Notes: generated from the letters alone by a model not told the origin. A stretch of DNA of 64,000 nt from an uncultured Sphingomonadaceae bacterium (GCA_947497455.1 CANMGU010000001.1:248001-312000), one strand, 5' to 3'; shown: positions 8,676 through 16,495, numbered from the stretch's first letter. Numbers and translations are program-made.

Positions 8676-8772
8676 AATGCGTTATGTGATCGGTTTCGTT
8701 AGCGTGAGTTCGTGGCCGTCGCTTAGCGGTCAAATGTCACGCCTCGCTATTAGCTCAGTTCCGTCAGTCGGA

Positions 8773-9252
8773 TTATCCGTTTGAGATTTCAACCGGTGCA
8801 CGGTGGGGACTTCCTGTGCCGGTATCGAGAAAAGCCTTCAGGCTATCAACAAAGAAAATGTCCCACCCGGTTTCGCAAATCTCGTAACAGTGCAGATCTG
8901 GCACTAACCCATGATGCTCAAAGGTGATGTCAGTTTTGTCGCCGTTCGTGTGAATGTCCCATCTAACGCGAGTGCCCAGCCATTCGGTCTCGATCGCTTT
9001 TGGCATGCCCTCATGCAGATGAAGGGCCTCGACGCAGATCATTTCGACATATTTGCCGGGTTCAAGGGCGGTTGCTTCAAAGGTCCAATAACCGTTCCCT
9101 GGTGGGAAGGTGAACTTTGACCGATCTCCGATTTCCCTCATCACGGCGTCAGGTGTCGTCCACCATTTGTGCATTCCTTCGGTTAATGCCCAATAGGATC
9201 TTTCGGCGTTAGCATTTACCGTGATCGTGCGAGTGTAGTTTTGCTGCGTCAT
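8773..9252 (-). CDS. SRPBCC/AHSA1-type protein
   Basis: 159 residues, AAGGAT about ten bases before the start. The family opening (ITVNANAERSYWALTEGMHKWWT), the central FTFPPGNGYWTFEATALEPGKYVEM and the C-terminal helix around ETGWDIFFVDSLKAFLDTG fit an AHSA1/SRPBCC ligand-binding fold of normal length. It is the last gene of a leftward set (GST, SDR, DUF1330 protein, this one) that starts at the divergent HxlR promoter near 11.4 kb. Possibly a lipid, cyclase or stress-related binding protein; no catalytic residues can be named. Confidence 0.8.
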   Translation of the reverse strand: MTQQNYTRTITVNANAERSYWALTEGMHKWWTTPDAVMREIGDRSKFTFPPGNGYWTFEATALEPGKYVEMICVEALHLHEGMPKAIETEWLGTRVRWDIHTNGDKTDITFEHHGLVPDLHCYEICETGWDIFFVDSLKAFLDTGTGSPHRAPVEISNG

Positions 9253-9387
9253 GATGTGATATCCTTGTGATGACTATGTGTAGTTTGATCAATCTCCGAA
9301 AATGGTCTCAGAAATTTGAAGCCACTGAAACACTCGAGAAATCAGCGATCGAAACTGGCAAGAGCGGAGCGGACATGATCGGTCTGC

Positions 9388-9834
9388 CTATCCCGCGGCG
9401 ACGATAACTTTTTGCCTTTCACAGGCGGCGGTTCGATTTACAAAGGCCGCCCGATATCCTTCATCTGAGTAGAGTGAAATGAGGGAATGCAAGTCAGGAT
9501 ATGCGCCGATTGCAATGACGTCCCAATCCTCATCTTTGCCAATAAATATGCCTGAAAATGGCCCAACATGATGAAACTTTCCACCAACGCGGTCCATGGT
9601 CGGGACACTCACTTCGGCATATCGGTTGAACGCCTCTTCCCCTGTTACATTTGTGTCGAAACCACTTGTATGCACTGGATAGTTTGCGCGGGGACTTAAT
9701 TTGAAGAAGTTGATTAATGTGACGGGTTTGTCTTCCGGAAGCCGGAGAATGCTTGCCCATTGCGCACTGGTTGGAGAAGAGCCATCTGACCCGTCTCCAT
9801 ACCAATCCAAAAATTGTTGAGAATTTGCATTCAT
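9388..9834 (-). CDS. DUF1330-like protein
   Basis: 148 residues with AGAGGAAA before the start. The core is a ferredoxin-like alpha+beta domain of DUF1330 kind: VTLINFFKLSP, GEEAFNRYAEVSVPTMDRVG, WDVIAIGAYPDLHSLISLYS, AFVNRTAACERQKVI. Such proteins resemble dimeric barrel monooxygenase-like folds but have no agreed function. It lies 39 bases after the SDR gene on the same strand, in the HxlR-linked cluster. Confidence 0.7.
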   Translation of the reverse strand: MNANSQQFLDWYGDGSDGSSPTSAQWASILRLPEDKPVTLINFFKLSPRANYPVHTSGFDTNVTGEEAFNRYAEVSVPTMDRVGGKFHHVGPFSGIFIGKDEDWDVIAIGAYPDLHSLISLYSDEGYRAAFVNRTAACERQKVIVAAG

Positions 9835-9873
9835 AGCGATTTTCCTCTGTATGTTTAAGATGTGTTTGGTTGA

Positions 9874-10674
9874 TTATTGAAGAACATGGCCACCAGAGTG
9901 ATTGAGCATTGTACCGGTCATGAAACTTGCAAGGTCTGAAGCAGCAAAAGCCAGGACATTGGCGGTTTCAGACCTTGAAGGAAGCCGGCCCAGCGCGACC
10001 TTGCTTTGTTCGACAACGCCTTGCATTTCCGTTTGCGAGAGACCCAGATTTTCTCCCATCGTACGAAATGTATATTCAATTGTAGGGGTGTCGGGCATCG
10101 CCTCAGACCGGACACCTAGCACGCGTATGCCCTGTGGTCCCCATTCGCTCGCAAGCGATTTCATCAAGCCTTCAATTCCTGCGTGTGTCGCCGAAAGTGC
10201 TGCACTCCAGGGCGATCCCACCACAGCGAGGGTCGATGTGATGAACAGAATAACCCCTGAGCGCTGGCTGGCCATGTGCTTTTGTGCGGCCTTTGCAGTC
10301 ACAAATTGTGGGCCCATTGTCGACCGCGCCGGGATCAGCAGTTCTTCAAGCGATGTTTCGCTGGCAGGTCTACCGTGGTTGAAGGCGGCATGATCCGAAG
10401 TTGCCAGATTCAGGACAATATCGATCCTGCCATGGGTAGCAACAATCTCATCCAGATATTGGGTGACCGCATCTTCATCAAGAGCATCGACCGCACGAAA
10501 TTCCTGCACTCCCGGTGGCAATACTCTGGCGGCAGCTGTTCGTCCTGAGGCGAAAACTGTTGCACTCATATCGACAAATTTTTTCGTCACTTCGGAACCC
10601 AGGCTTCCGTCTGCACCAAATATTACGGCAATTTTGTCTTTAAGAATTGAATTGGACATTGGGGGAATATTCAT
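9874..10674 (-). CDS. SDR-family oxidoreductase
   Basis: 266 residues from the ATG at 10674; a longer start at 10707 is possible and neither has a good ribosome site. It has a Rossmann fold with nucleotide loop FGADGSLGSEV (in place of TGxxxGIG), NLATS in place of NNAG, and a C-terminal FAASDLASFMTGTMLNHSGG typical of the classical SDR family. The usual YxxxK catalytic pair is degenerate: after the serine strand SGVILFITSTLAVVGSPWSAALSATHAG, the tyrosine position appears lost. Dehydrogenase activity is therefore doubtful. Second gene of the leftward HxlR-linked set. Confidence 0.8.
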   Translation of the reverse strand: MNIPPMSNSILKDKIAVIFGADGSLGSEVTKKFVDMSATVFASGRTAAARVLPPGVQEFRAVDALDEDAVTQYLDEIVATHGRIDIVLNLATSDHAAFNHGRPASETSLEELLIPARSTMGPQFVTAKAAQKHMASQRSGVILFITSTLAVVGSPWSAALSATHAGIEGLMKSLASEWGPQGIRVLGVRSEAMPDTPTIEYTFRTMGENLGLSQTEMQGVVEQSKVALGRLPSRSETANVLAFAASDLASFMTGTMLNHSGGHVLQ

Positions 10675-10729
10675 TTTCAAGCTTTCAGAAAAGGAGAGTA
10701 AGAGCAATTGTGTCCGACGTTAGAGTACA

Positions 10730-11410
10730 TCATGCGGTCCAATGTGGCGGCATGGTTTTGTGCATCCCGGGCAAAGCTTCGAGGCGGGACTTCCAGGATT
10801 CAAGCTTAGGAAATTCTGCATCCAGGGCATCAAGGCCTAGCATCGTCATTTCATCAGGTTTGATCTCCATCGCGCGCTGAATAAGCCGGATGTCAGGGAA
10901 AGCGACCGCATCTGCTGCGGTTGGACGTTCACCACATAAATACCGGTTTTGGGTCAGCAGCGTCTCGAGTCGTTCACATTCGGATCGCAAGCGGTTCGCG
11001 GCTTCTTCTTTTGCCTTTCGCTCTTTCGATGGAGCATCTGCAACTGAAATACCCTGCACGAGAATAGAAAAGAAAACGCTATTGTGGGCAGCACGCAAAT
11101 AATCTGCTGTCTCCAGTACATTCTGCCAAATTTTGGCAGCCTCTTGGCTATTGGAGCCGAAAAGTGGCTTGTCTGGATATTCCCGGTCCAACCAAGCCAA
11201 TATCCCTATGGAGTCGCGTAGGGTAAGGTCGCCCTTGACCAGTGAAGGGACCGTTCCGCGGGGATTGATTTTCAGATATTCAGGGGCTTTATGTTCTCCT
11301 TTTGAGGCCTCCAGATAGCGGATGTTATATTCAAGTTCTTTGAATGTTAGGCCTGCCATCACCCTCCAAGGTCTCGGTGCGCCGGATACTGCATAAACTG
11401 TCATGGTCAT
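10730..11410 (-). CDS. Glutathione S-transferase
   Basis: 226 residues. Thioredoxin-like N-terminal domain (MTVYAVSGAPRPWRVMAGL, NPRGTVPSLV with the cis-proline, RDSIGILAWLDREYPDKPL) and an all-helical C-terminal domain with the N-capping stretch LCGERPTAADAVAFPDI. Such enzymes conjugate glutathione to electrophiles or reduce them. First gene of a leftward set with the SDR, DUF1330 and SRPBCC genes. It starts 130 bases from the divergent HxlR regulator, across a palindromic candidate operator, so induction by a reactive compound is likely. A second in-frame ATG lies two codons in. Confidence 0.88.
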   Translation of the reverse strand: MTMTVYAVSGAPRPWRVMAGLTFKELEYNIRYLEASKGEHKAPEYLKINPRGTVPSLVKGDLTLRDSIGILAWLDREYPDKPLFGSNSQEAAKIWQNVLETADYLRAAHNSVFFSILVQGISVADAPSKERKAKEEAANRLRSECERLETLLTQNRYLCGERPTAADAVAFPDIRLIQRAMEIKPDEMTMLGLDALDAEFPKLESWKSRLEALPGMHKTMPPHWTA

Positions 11411-11499
11411 AGGGGGCTCTTTCTTTGTTAGTTAGTGGTGATTGCAAAGAAAGTAGAGCTTCGGTATTCTTTCACAAGAAGGCAGAAATAGTGTGTATA

Positions 11500-11515
11500 G
11501 TACCATTAATGATAC
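11500..11515. promoter_or_regulatory. Imperfect palindrome, candidate HxlR operator
   Basis: GTACCATTAATGATAC is a 16-base dyad with one mismatched pair, embedded in a wider TAGTA...TACCTA context. It sits between the divergent GST operon (start 11410) and the hxlR-type gene (start 11540). Known HxlR/YodB-type sites also have TAGTA/TACTA half-sites, which supports this reading. Confidence 0.5.
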
Positions 11516-11539
11516 CTACATTGATTTTTGGAGTGCATA

Positions 11540-11902
11540 ATGAACAAGCTTACATCAATAGAGACCAAACAGTTTACTGAAGATGACGAGGGGCTTTGCC
11601 CCATGCCCGATATCGCCAAGCTGATTGGTGGAAAATGGAAGCTCATCATTCTGCAAATTCTAATTTTCCGCGGTATGAAACGCTTCAATGAACTGCGCCG
11701 AATGATTGAAGGTGTCACCCAAACAATGTTGACAAAACAATTGCGGGCACTGGAGGCTGACGGTCTGGTTGAGCGCAAGATCTACGCAGAGGTACCGCCC
11801 CGAGTGGAGTACCGGGCAACCAAGCGCGCGCATGAGCTGCAGGAGATGTTTTTGGCCATGCATGACTGGTGGACAAAAGCTAATCCCCCAAAGAAAAATT
11901 AG
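11540..11902 (+). CDS. HxlR-family transcriptional regulator
   Basis: 120 residues from the ATG at 11540, chosen for GGAG ten bases upstream. A winged helix-turn-helix of HxlR type: LCPMPDIAKLIGGKWKLIIL, RFNELRRMIEGVTQTMLTKQ, LEADGLVERKIYAEVPPRVE. The conserved Cys just before the domain (GLCP) is the residue used by HypR/YodB-like members to sense thiol-reactive electrophiles. Since the divergent operon begins with a glutathione S-transferase, electrophile-responsive repression is a sensible inference. Confidence 0.9.
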   Translation: MNKLTSIETKQFTEDDEGLCPMPDIAKLIGGKWKLIILQILIFRGMKRFNELRRMIEGVTQTMLTKQLRALEADGLVERKIYAEVPPRVEYRATKRAHELQEMFLAMHDWWTKANPPKKN

Positions 11903-12162
11903 AGGCCGTCTTACTGCCGGCGCCATGTGGAGATACCGATTGGCGTGCAGAAATATGGCGATTCTTAATCGTATCAATGCATCCGCCTGATGAATTCCAA
12001 TATATCTGCGCCCGCAGCGATAGTCTGTATTTTCCACTTATCATGAGAAATGCCATCACTTTACAGATTGTTGGCCAATGCTCCCGAAACACGGACGGAA
12101 AATGCTCCGGTTCATGGAACGATATCCCAAAGCAAGCCGATGTGACGGTGCTTGACATTCTC
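11903..12162. other. Intergenic region without a recognised gene
   Basis: About 260 bases between the HxlR gene and the inverted repeat at 12163. Short reading frames occur on both strands, but none shows a recognisable protein or a convincing ribosome site. A TTGACA at 12152-12157 near its right end serves the next cluster's promoter. Confidence 0.5.
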
Positions 12163-12217
12163 TCAGTTCAGTGATTGTATTCAATACATGTTAAATTGAA
12201 TACAATCACTGAACTGA
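12152..12217 (+). promoter_or_regulatory. Promoter with a perfect 23-bp inverted repeat
   Basis: TTGACA (12152-12157), a 17-base spacer and TTGTAT (12175-12180) make a good sigma-70 promoter. A perfect inverted repeat, arms 12163-12185 and 12195-12217 with a 9-base loop, overlaps its -10 box and presumed start point. Each arm contains TTGTATTCAA or its complement, one base off the palindrome TTGTATACAA typical of GntR/FadR-family operators. The GntR/FCD regulator of this same cluster (14762) is the likely binder. It could also form an RNA hairpin just before the ribosome site at 12223. Confidence 0.7.
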
Positions 12218-12234
12218 TGCTTGGAGTGTATGCG

Positions 12235-13458
12235 GTGGACAAGACGAGGCGCAATCTACTGACAGGAATGGCGGTTTGCGCCAGTGGTGCCGCAAATGTT
12301 GGATATGCCACCGGTCGTAGCGCGCCTTTGGGTATTGTTGGCGATCGCGCTTCGAATAAAATTGGAACTAGTGGTGATGCGACAACCAAAGCGGATCTAG
12401 CGATTAGGCATGATCTCGCCTTTCCTTTTCAACATTTCGAAAAGTCGTTTTCCGATCGGTTGCCACTTATCCAAGAATATATGCGGTCCGAGGGTTTGAG
12501 TGAGGAATATTATTGCAAAGGAGAAGCGGTCTCTCGATTGGAGCGCAAAGTCGCTGCTCTTTTTGGTAAACCATCGGCATTGTGGTGTCCGACAGGAACA
12601 CTCGCCCAGGGTATCGCCATTCGGATCCATGGCGAAAGGACCGGAAGAAACGTTTTGCAGATGCACCCAACATCGCATTTGGTTCTCCACGAAGAAGAGG
12701 GGTACAAACATGCTCATGGATTTGAGCCGTCAATTGCTGGGGATTGGCGAGAGCCCTTAGAAGCCGGGTCAATGGACAAAGCGGCAGCATGTATGATTGT
12801 TGAAATGCCGCAGCGTCATAGTGGCGGGGTATTACCGACTTGGGAAAAGCTTGAGGCTTTAAAACACAAGTCCCACGAGTTCGGCGTTCCTCTCCACATG
12901 GACGGCGCCAGGATTTGGAGTTGTCGACCGTTCTATAATCAGAGATCCTTCGCAGAGATCGCAGATGGGTTTTCGTCCGTGTACGTGTCTTTCTATAAAG
13001 ACATTGGCGCCTTTGGTGGCGCTGCTCTTATTGGTGATGAGGCGTTTATCGAAACAGCGAGAATTTGGCGATCCCGGCTTGGCGGTGTTGTGTCGGAGCA
13101 CTGGCCGGTTGTCTGCGATACACTGCGCTTGATTGATAACAAGCTAGCGGAAATAGACGGGCTCGTGAAAATGACGCGCAGCTATGCAGCGTTTGTTGAC
13201 CACACAAGCCAATATTCGGTCTACCCCAATCCGCCGCAATCGAATTTCTTCCATGTTCTTCTGCCAGTTCCGCCGCATGTCGCCGAAGCAGCTCAAATTG
13301 AAGCTGCAAAGGAAACAGGTATTTGGTTCACAAATCGATTTTGGAATTACGAAAGCGAAAATAGATGCGCCATGGAGGTAAAATTTAGTGAGACGGCAGC
13401 TGTAATACCCCAAGAATTATTGAAAAACGCATTCTCCAAATTCTTCGCGCATATCTAG
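12235..13458 (+). CDS. Twin-arginine-leader threonine aldolase-like PLP enzyme
   Basis: 407 residues from GTG 12235, chosen because GGAG ends eight bases upstream and because the resulting N-terminus (DKTRRNLLTGMAVCASGA) matches that of the next gene. The leader has a TRRNLL twin-arginine motif. The body is a fold-type I beta-eliminating lyase/threonine aldolase: EGLSEEYYCKGEAVSRLE, ALWCPTGTLAQGIA, HPTSHLVLHEEE, LHMDGARIW with the Asp that contacts the PLP nitrogen, and YVSFYKDIGAFGG with the PLP lysine K255. The expected reaction is retro-aldol cleavage of a beta-hydroxy amino acid to glycine and an aldehyde. A Tat leader on such an enzyme is unusual; it would allow export of the folded, PLP-loaded protein. 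First gene of a five-gene rightward cluster. Confidence 0.8.
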   Translation: MDKTRRNLLTGMAVCASGAANVGYATGRSAPLGIVGDRASNKIGTSGDATTKADLAIRHDLAFPFQHFEKSFSDRLPLIQEYMRSEGLSEEYYCKGEAVSRLERKVAALFGKPSALWCPTGTLAQGIAIRIHGERTGRNVLQMHPTSHLVLHEEEGYKHAHGFEPSIAGDWREPLEAGSMDKAAACMIVEMPQRHSGGVLPTWEKLEALKHKSHEFGVPLHMDGARIWSCRPFYNQRSFAEIADGFSSVYVSFYKDIGAFGGAALIGDEAFIETARIWRSRLGGVVSEHWPVVCDTLRLIDNKLAEIDGLVKMTRSYAAFVDHTSQYSVYPNPPQSNFFHVLLPVPPHVAEAAQIEAAKETGIWFTNRFWNYESENRCAMEVKFSETAAVIPQELLKNAFSKFFAHI

Positions 13459-13508
13459 TTTAGTCAAGCAGGCCGTCAGGGCTCACGGGCCGTATGGAGT
13501 ATTTTACA

Positions 13509-14762
13509 ATGGATAAGACCAGGCGCAGTTTTTTATCGGGCATGGCTGTTTGTGCCGGGGGTGCTTTAAGCACTGGATGCGCGAATGGCGCGGCATTGCG
13601 TCGAAGCGAAAGCGCCCTGTCTGATGTACCAAATATTTCGCGTCTGCGATCAGGGGGTAGTTTTAATAGCAATGACCCTTGGATCGAAATCGATGCTGCA
13701 GCGTTTCGAAATAACGTTCGCGAAGTGTCGCGTATGGCAGGCGGAACGCCAATTATGGCGCCTGTCAAAAACAACGCTTATGGGCTGGGTGATACCGTCG
13801 TGGGACCACTTCTCGCTTCTATGCCGGAAGTGTCGAGACTTGCTTGCGTTCGGGTTTCAGAGGGTCTCGCGCTGCGAGCGGCCGGGGTGAAGAAACCGAT
13901 CTTGAATATGAGTGAAGTTACCGAAGAGGAAATTGAAGAGCTCGTCTTGAATGACATTGAGGTCACATGTTGGCTCGACGATGCGGGTGAGAAGTTAGAT
14001 CGTGTTTCCAAACGGCTCGGCAAACCTATTCCAGTACATTTCTTCATCGATACCGGGCTTAATCGCGAGGGAATGCCCTACAACCGGGCACTACCATGGA
14101 TGAAGGATCTAGCGCGAAGGCAATCGATCAAGGTCGCTGGCATCTACACAATGTTCATCCATGACATTGAGCATGATAAGGTGCAGTTGGTGCGATTTAA
14201 TCAACTGATAGCTGAAGCCGTGAAGGAAAATATTCCGCTAGGATTAATCCACGCGTCTCCCTCTTATACTACTTTTTATCTTCCGGAAGCGCGTTTCGAT
14301 ACCGTGCGCACTGCGACGGCGTTATTCGGATTGTATCCGGACGCGAATGCCGTTGCGATGGCGGACTTGAAATATGTTTGGAGATTGCGGGCGCGCATTG
14401 TCAGACTGGAGCAACTTCGGCCCGGCGAAACGGTCGGGTTTGGACCTAAATACACCGTTGATAAGCCGACAACACTTGCCTTGCTCCCGGTTGGATCGAC
14501 CGATGGTTATCCAAGCTCTGCTGTCAATAATTGTAAGGTTCTGATTGGTGATCATCTTTATCCAGTTGTTGGCTCCATTAGCTCAGCGCATACGATCATC
14601 GATGTCAGTGAAAAGCCGGATGTGAATCTTGGTGATATCGCTACATTGGTCGGACCAGACCATCAGGAAATCGAACCGAGAGCAATAGCGAAACAGGCTG
14701 GTATCGGTCATTATGCGCTCATGAGCCGTCTCAATGCGCTGTTGCCAAGAAAGCTAGTATAA
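13509..14762 (+). CDS. Alanine racemase-like protein lacking catalytic Tyr
   Basis: 417 residues from ATG 13509 (GGAG nine bases upstream). Twin-arginine leader DKTRRSFLSGMAVCAGGA, followed by a possible lipidation site (STGCANG). The body is fold-type III alanine racemase: PLP lysine K87 in APVKNNAYGLG, the DTGLNREG arginine, the FDTVR arginine that contacts the ring nitrogen, and a C-terminal barrel. But the VGYG tyrosine, the second catalytic base of alanine racemases (Y255 in E. coli Alr), is F311 here (TVGFGPKYT). The GYADG tyrosine is S330, the (C/A)MD motif is S358-S359-A360, and the THF histidine is M215. Ordinary two-base racemisation therefore looks impaired. Its stop overlaps the GntR start by one base. 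Confidence 0.85.
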   Translation: MDKTRRSFLSGMAVCAGGALSTGCANGAALRRSESALSDVPNISRLRSGGSFNSNDPWIEIDAAAFRNNVREVSRMAGGTPIMAPVKNNAYGLGDTVVGPLLASMPEVSRLACVRVSEGLALRAAGVKKPILNMSEVTEEEIEELVLNDIEVTCWLDDAGEKLDRVSKRLGKPIPVHFFIDTGLNREGMPYNRALPWMKDLARRQSIKVAGIYTMFIHDIEHDKVQLVRFNQLIAEAVKENIPLGLIHASPSYTTFYLPEARFDTVRTATALFGLYPDANAVAMADLKYVWRLRARIVRLEQLRPGETVGFGPKYTVDKPTTLALLPVGSTDGYPSSAVNNCKVLIGDHLYPVVGSISSAHTIIDVSEKPDVNLGDIATLVGPDHQEIEPRAIAKQAGIGHYALMSRLNALLPRKLV

Positions 14763-15445
14763 TGATGAAAGATCAGAACGAAAGTCTCAGAAAGCCCAGA
14801 GGCACTGAAGCGTACGAACTTATATTGAATAAGATTCTTGCTGGCGAAATCCAGCCAGGTGCGCCTATCGTTGAGGCAAGGTTGGCAGAAACCCTTGGAT
14901 TTAGTAGAACACCGGTTAGGCAAGCGCTGTTCAAATTGGAACAGGAAGGGTTCGCAACCAGCTCATCCGGGTCCGGTTTTTCAGTGTCGTCCTTGACGGA
15001 ACGAGAGGCGCGCGAGGTCTACCCTTTGATTGCAGGTCTCGAAGTCATTGCAATTGAAGAATCTGGGCCGCTGCTTCCGACAATTGTCGATAAGCTTATA
15101 AGCTTAAACAAGAAATTAGCAGAGGCAAAGAATATTGCAGCTGGTATTCAAATCGATTCTATGTGGCATGATACTCTAATTTCTTGCTGCGGAAACAATC
15201 GACTTCAGTCCTGGATCGGCACTCTGAGATGTACAGTATATCGCTACGAAACTTACTATATGTCGGATACAGCGCTGATTGCAGAATCCGTGAAACAGCA
15301 TGCAAAACTCATAGAACTTCTCCGCGATGCTCACCTGGATGATCTCAGCCGTGAGTTAAAGCGCCACTACAAATTCGGTATGGAAGCTGTGGTCCTCAAG
15401 CTTACGGCCGAAAGCGCTGCAATTGGTGCAGGAAAATTGCACTGA
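14762..15445 (+). CDS. GntR-family regulator with FCD domain
   Basis: 227 residues. N-terminal winged helix of GntR type (AYELILNKILAGEIQPGAPI, EARLAETLGFSRTPVRQALF) and a C-terminal helical FCD effector domain (VYPLIAGLEVIAIEE, SMWHDTLISCCGNN, KQHAKLIELLRD, LKRHYKFGME). The FCD histidines that bind a metal are partly present (SMWHD, KQHAK, RHY). Its ATG overlaps the stop of the racemase-like gene, and the next gene starts two bases after its stop, so it is coexpressed with the enzymes. The palindromic halves at 12163-12217 resemble GntR operators, fitting autoregulation by an amino-acid-like effector. Confidence 0.9.
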   Translation: MMKDQNESLRKPRGTEAYELILNKILAGEIQPGAPIVEARLAETLGFSRTPVRQALFKLEQEGFATSSSGSGFSVSSLTEREAREVYPLIAGLEVIAIEESGPLLPTIVDKLISLNKKLAEAKNIAAGIQIDSMWHDTLISCCGNNRLQSWIGTLRCTVYRYETYYMSDTALIAESVKQHAKLIELLRDAHLDDLSRELKRHYKFGMEAVVLKLTAESAAIGAGKLH

Positions 15446-15447
15446 AA

Positions 15448-16398
15448 ATGAAGGGCGCCAATATTCAAGATCAAATCCTTGCCGCTCGTTCCCTGATAGA
15501 CTCGGTATTTCTGGACACGCCGCAGTTCAAAGCTGACGCCTTACTGCCTCGGTTGGGAAGAGCGCCAGTACTAAAGGTCGAAACGATTAATCCAATCAGA
15601 TCCTTTAAGGGGCGCGGCGCATGTCTTCTCGTTGATGCCGCAGAACCAAATGTACCATTGGTCTGCGCGAGTGTAGGAAATTTTGGTCAAGGCATGGCCT
15701 ATGCTGCGCGCTTTCGTGACGTGCCGATAACCGTTTTTCTGGCTGATAATGCGAATCCGTTAAAGGTAGAGCGGATACGATCGCTTGGTGCAACGGTTGT
15801 CCAATATGGTACCGATTTCGATGCTGCAAAATCTGCCGCCAGAGATTTTGCCTGCGCCAAAGGATATGCTTTTATTGAAGACGGGGCTGCATCCGCGATC
15901 ACTATCGGGGCGGGAACGATCGGAATGGAAATGCTCGCCGGCAAAGAAAAATTTGGAGCGGTATTCGTTCCCGTGGGAAATGGTGCACTGCTCAATGGCG
16001 TGGCTTCATGGATAAAAACGCATCAACCCGACATTCGCGTTATCGGTGTTTGTTCGCAAGCTGCACCAGCCATGGCCATGAGTTGGAAAGAGGGCAGATC
16101 GATTTCAACAGCTGAAACATCGACTGTGGCGGAGGGCATCGCCGTTAGAGAGCCGGTACCTGAAGCCGTTGATTTAATGCAGGAGCTGGCCGACGATATC
16201 CTCCTGGTTAGCGATGAATCGATGATCCAAGCCATTCAGCTTTGCTTCAATGAACTAGGCTTGCTTGTTGAGCCAGCGGGAGCAGCCGGATTGGCCGCAC
16301 TCATCGAACATCCCGATGCGATCCCGGAGGAAGACGTAGCAACAATACTCTGCGGGGGAAATGTATCTGAAGCTCAGGTGAAAGCATGGATTTCCTAA
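15448..16398 (+). CDS. Serine/threonine dehydratase-like PLP enzyme
   Basis: 316 residues, fold-type II. The PLP lysine is K54 (IRSFKGRGA). The substrate loop is ASVGNFGQG (usually SxGNHAQG), the phosphate loop is PVGNGALLNG in place of the tetraglycine GGGGL, and the ring-nitrogen ligand is in CGGN near the end. There is no ACT domain, so it resembles catabolic dehydratases rather than IlvA. No leader is visible, so it acts in the cytoplasm, unlike the two enzymes upstream. Expected chemistry is dehydration or deamination of a beta-hydroxy amino acid; the altered loops leave the substrate open. Confidence 0.85.
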   Translation: MKGANIQDQILAARSLIDSVFLDTPQFKADALLPRLGRAPVLKVETINPIRSFKGRGACLLVDAAEPNVPLVCASVGNFGQGMAYAARFRDVPITVFLADNANPLKVERIRSLGATVVQYGTDFDAAKSAARDFACAKGYAFIEDGAASAITIGAGTIGMEMLAGKEKFGAVFVPVGNGALLNGVASWIKTHQPDIRVIGVCSQAAPAMAMSWKEGRSISTAETSTVAEGIAVREPVPEAVDLMQELADDILLVSDESMIQAIQLCFNELGLLVEPAGAAGLAALIEHPDAIPEEDVATILCGGNVSEAQVKAWIS

Positions 16399-16419
16399 CC
16401 AATCCGTCATTTACTGATC

Positions 16420-16445
16420 ACCCGCATCAATCGGGGGGTGCGGGT
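16420..16445 (+). other. Hairpin between dehydratase and CocE genes
   Basis: ACCCGCA (16420-16426) pairs perfectly with TGCGGGT (16439-16445) around a 12-base loop. There is no T-run, so it is a weak terminator or an mRNA-processing structure within the operon. Confidence 0.35.
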
Positions 16446-16495
16446 CGCAACAAAGTGAGTCAGCGGGTTTTGCAATTTTGGAAACCGAGACCATT

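Noticed and set aside
9902..10393. 163-codon plus-strand frame opposite the SDR gene
   Set aside because: Antisense shadow; composition is Ser/Arg-rich without a family, while the minus frame is a clear SDR.
13471..13496. GGCCGT...ACGGGCC hairpin as a terminator between the aldolase-like and racemase-like genes
   Set aside because: The stem has a bulge, there is no T-run, and the two genes look cotranscribed.
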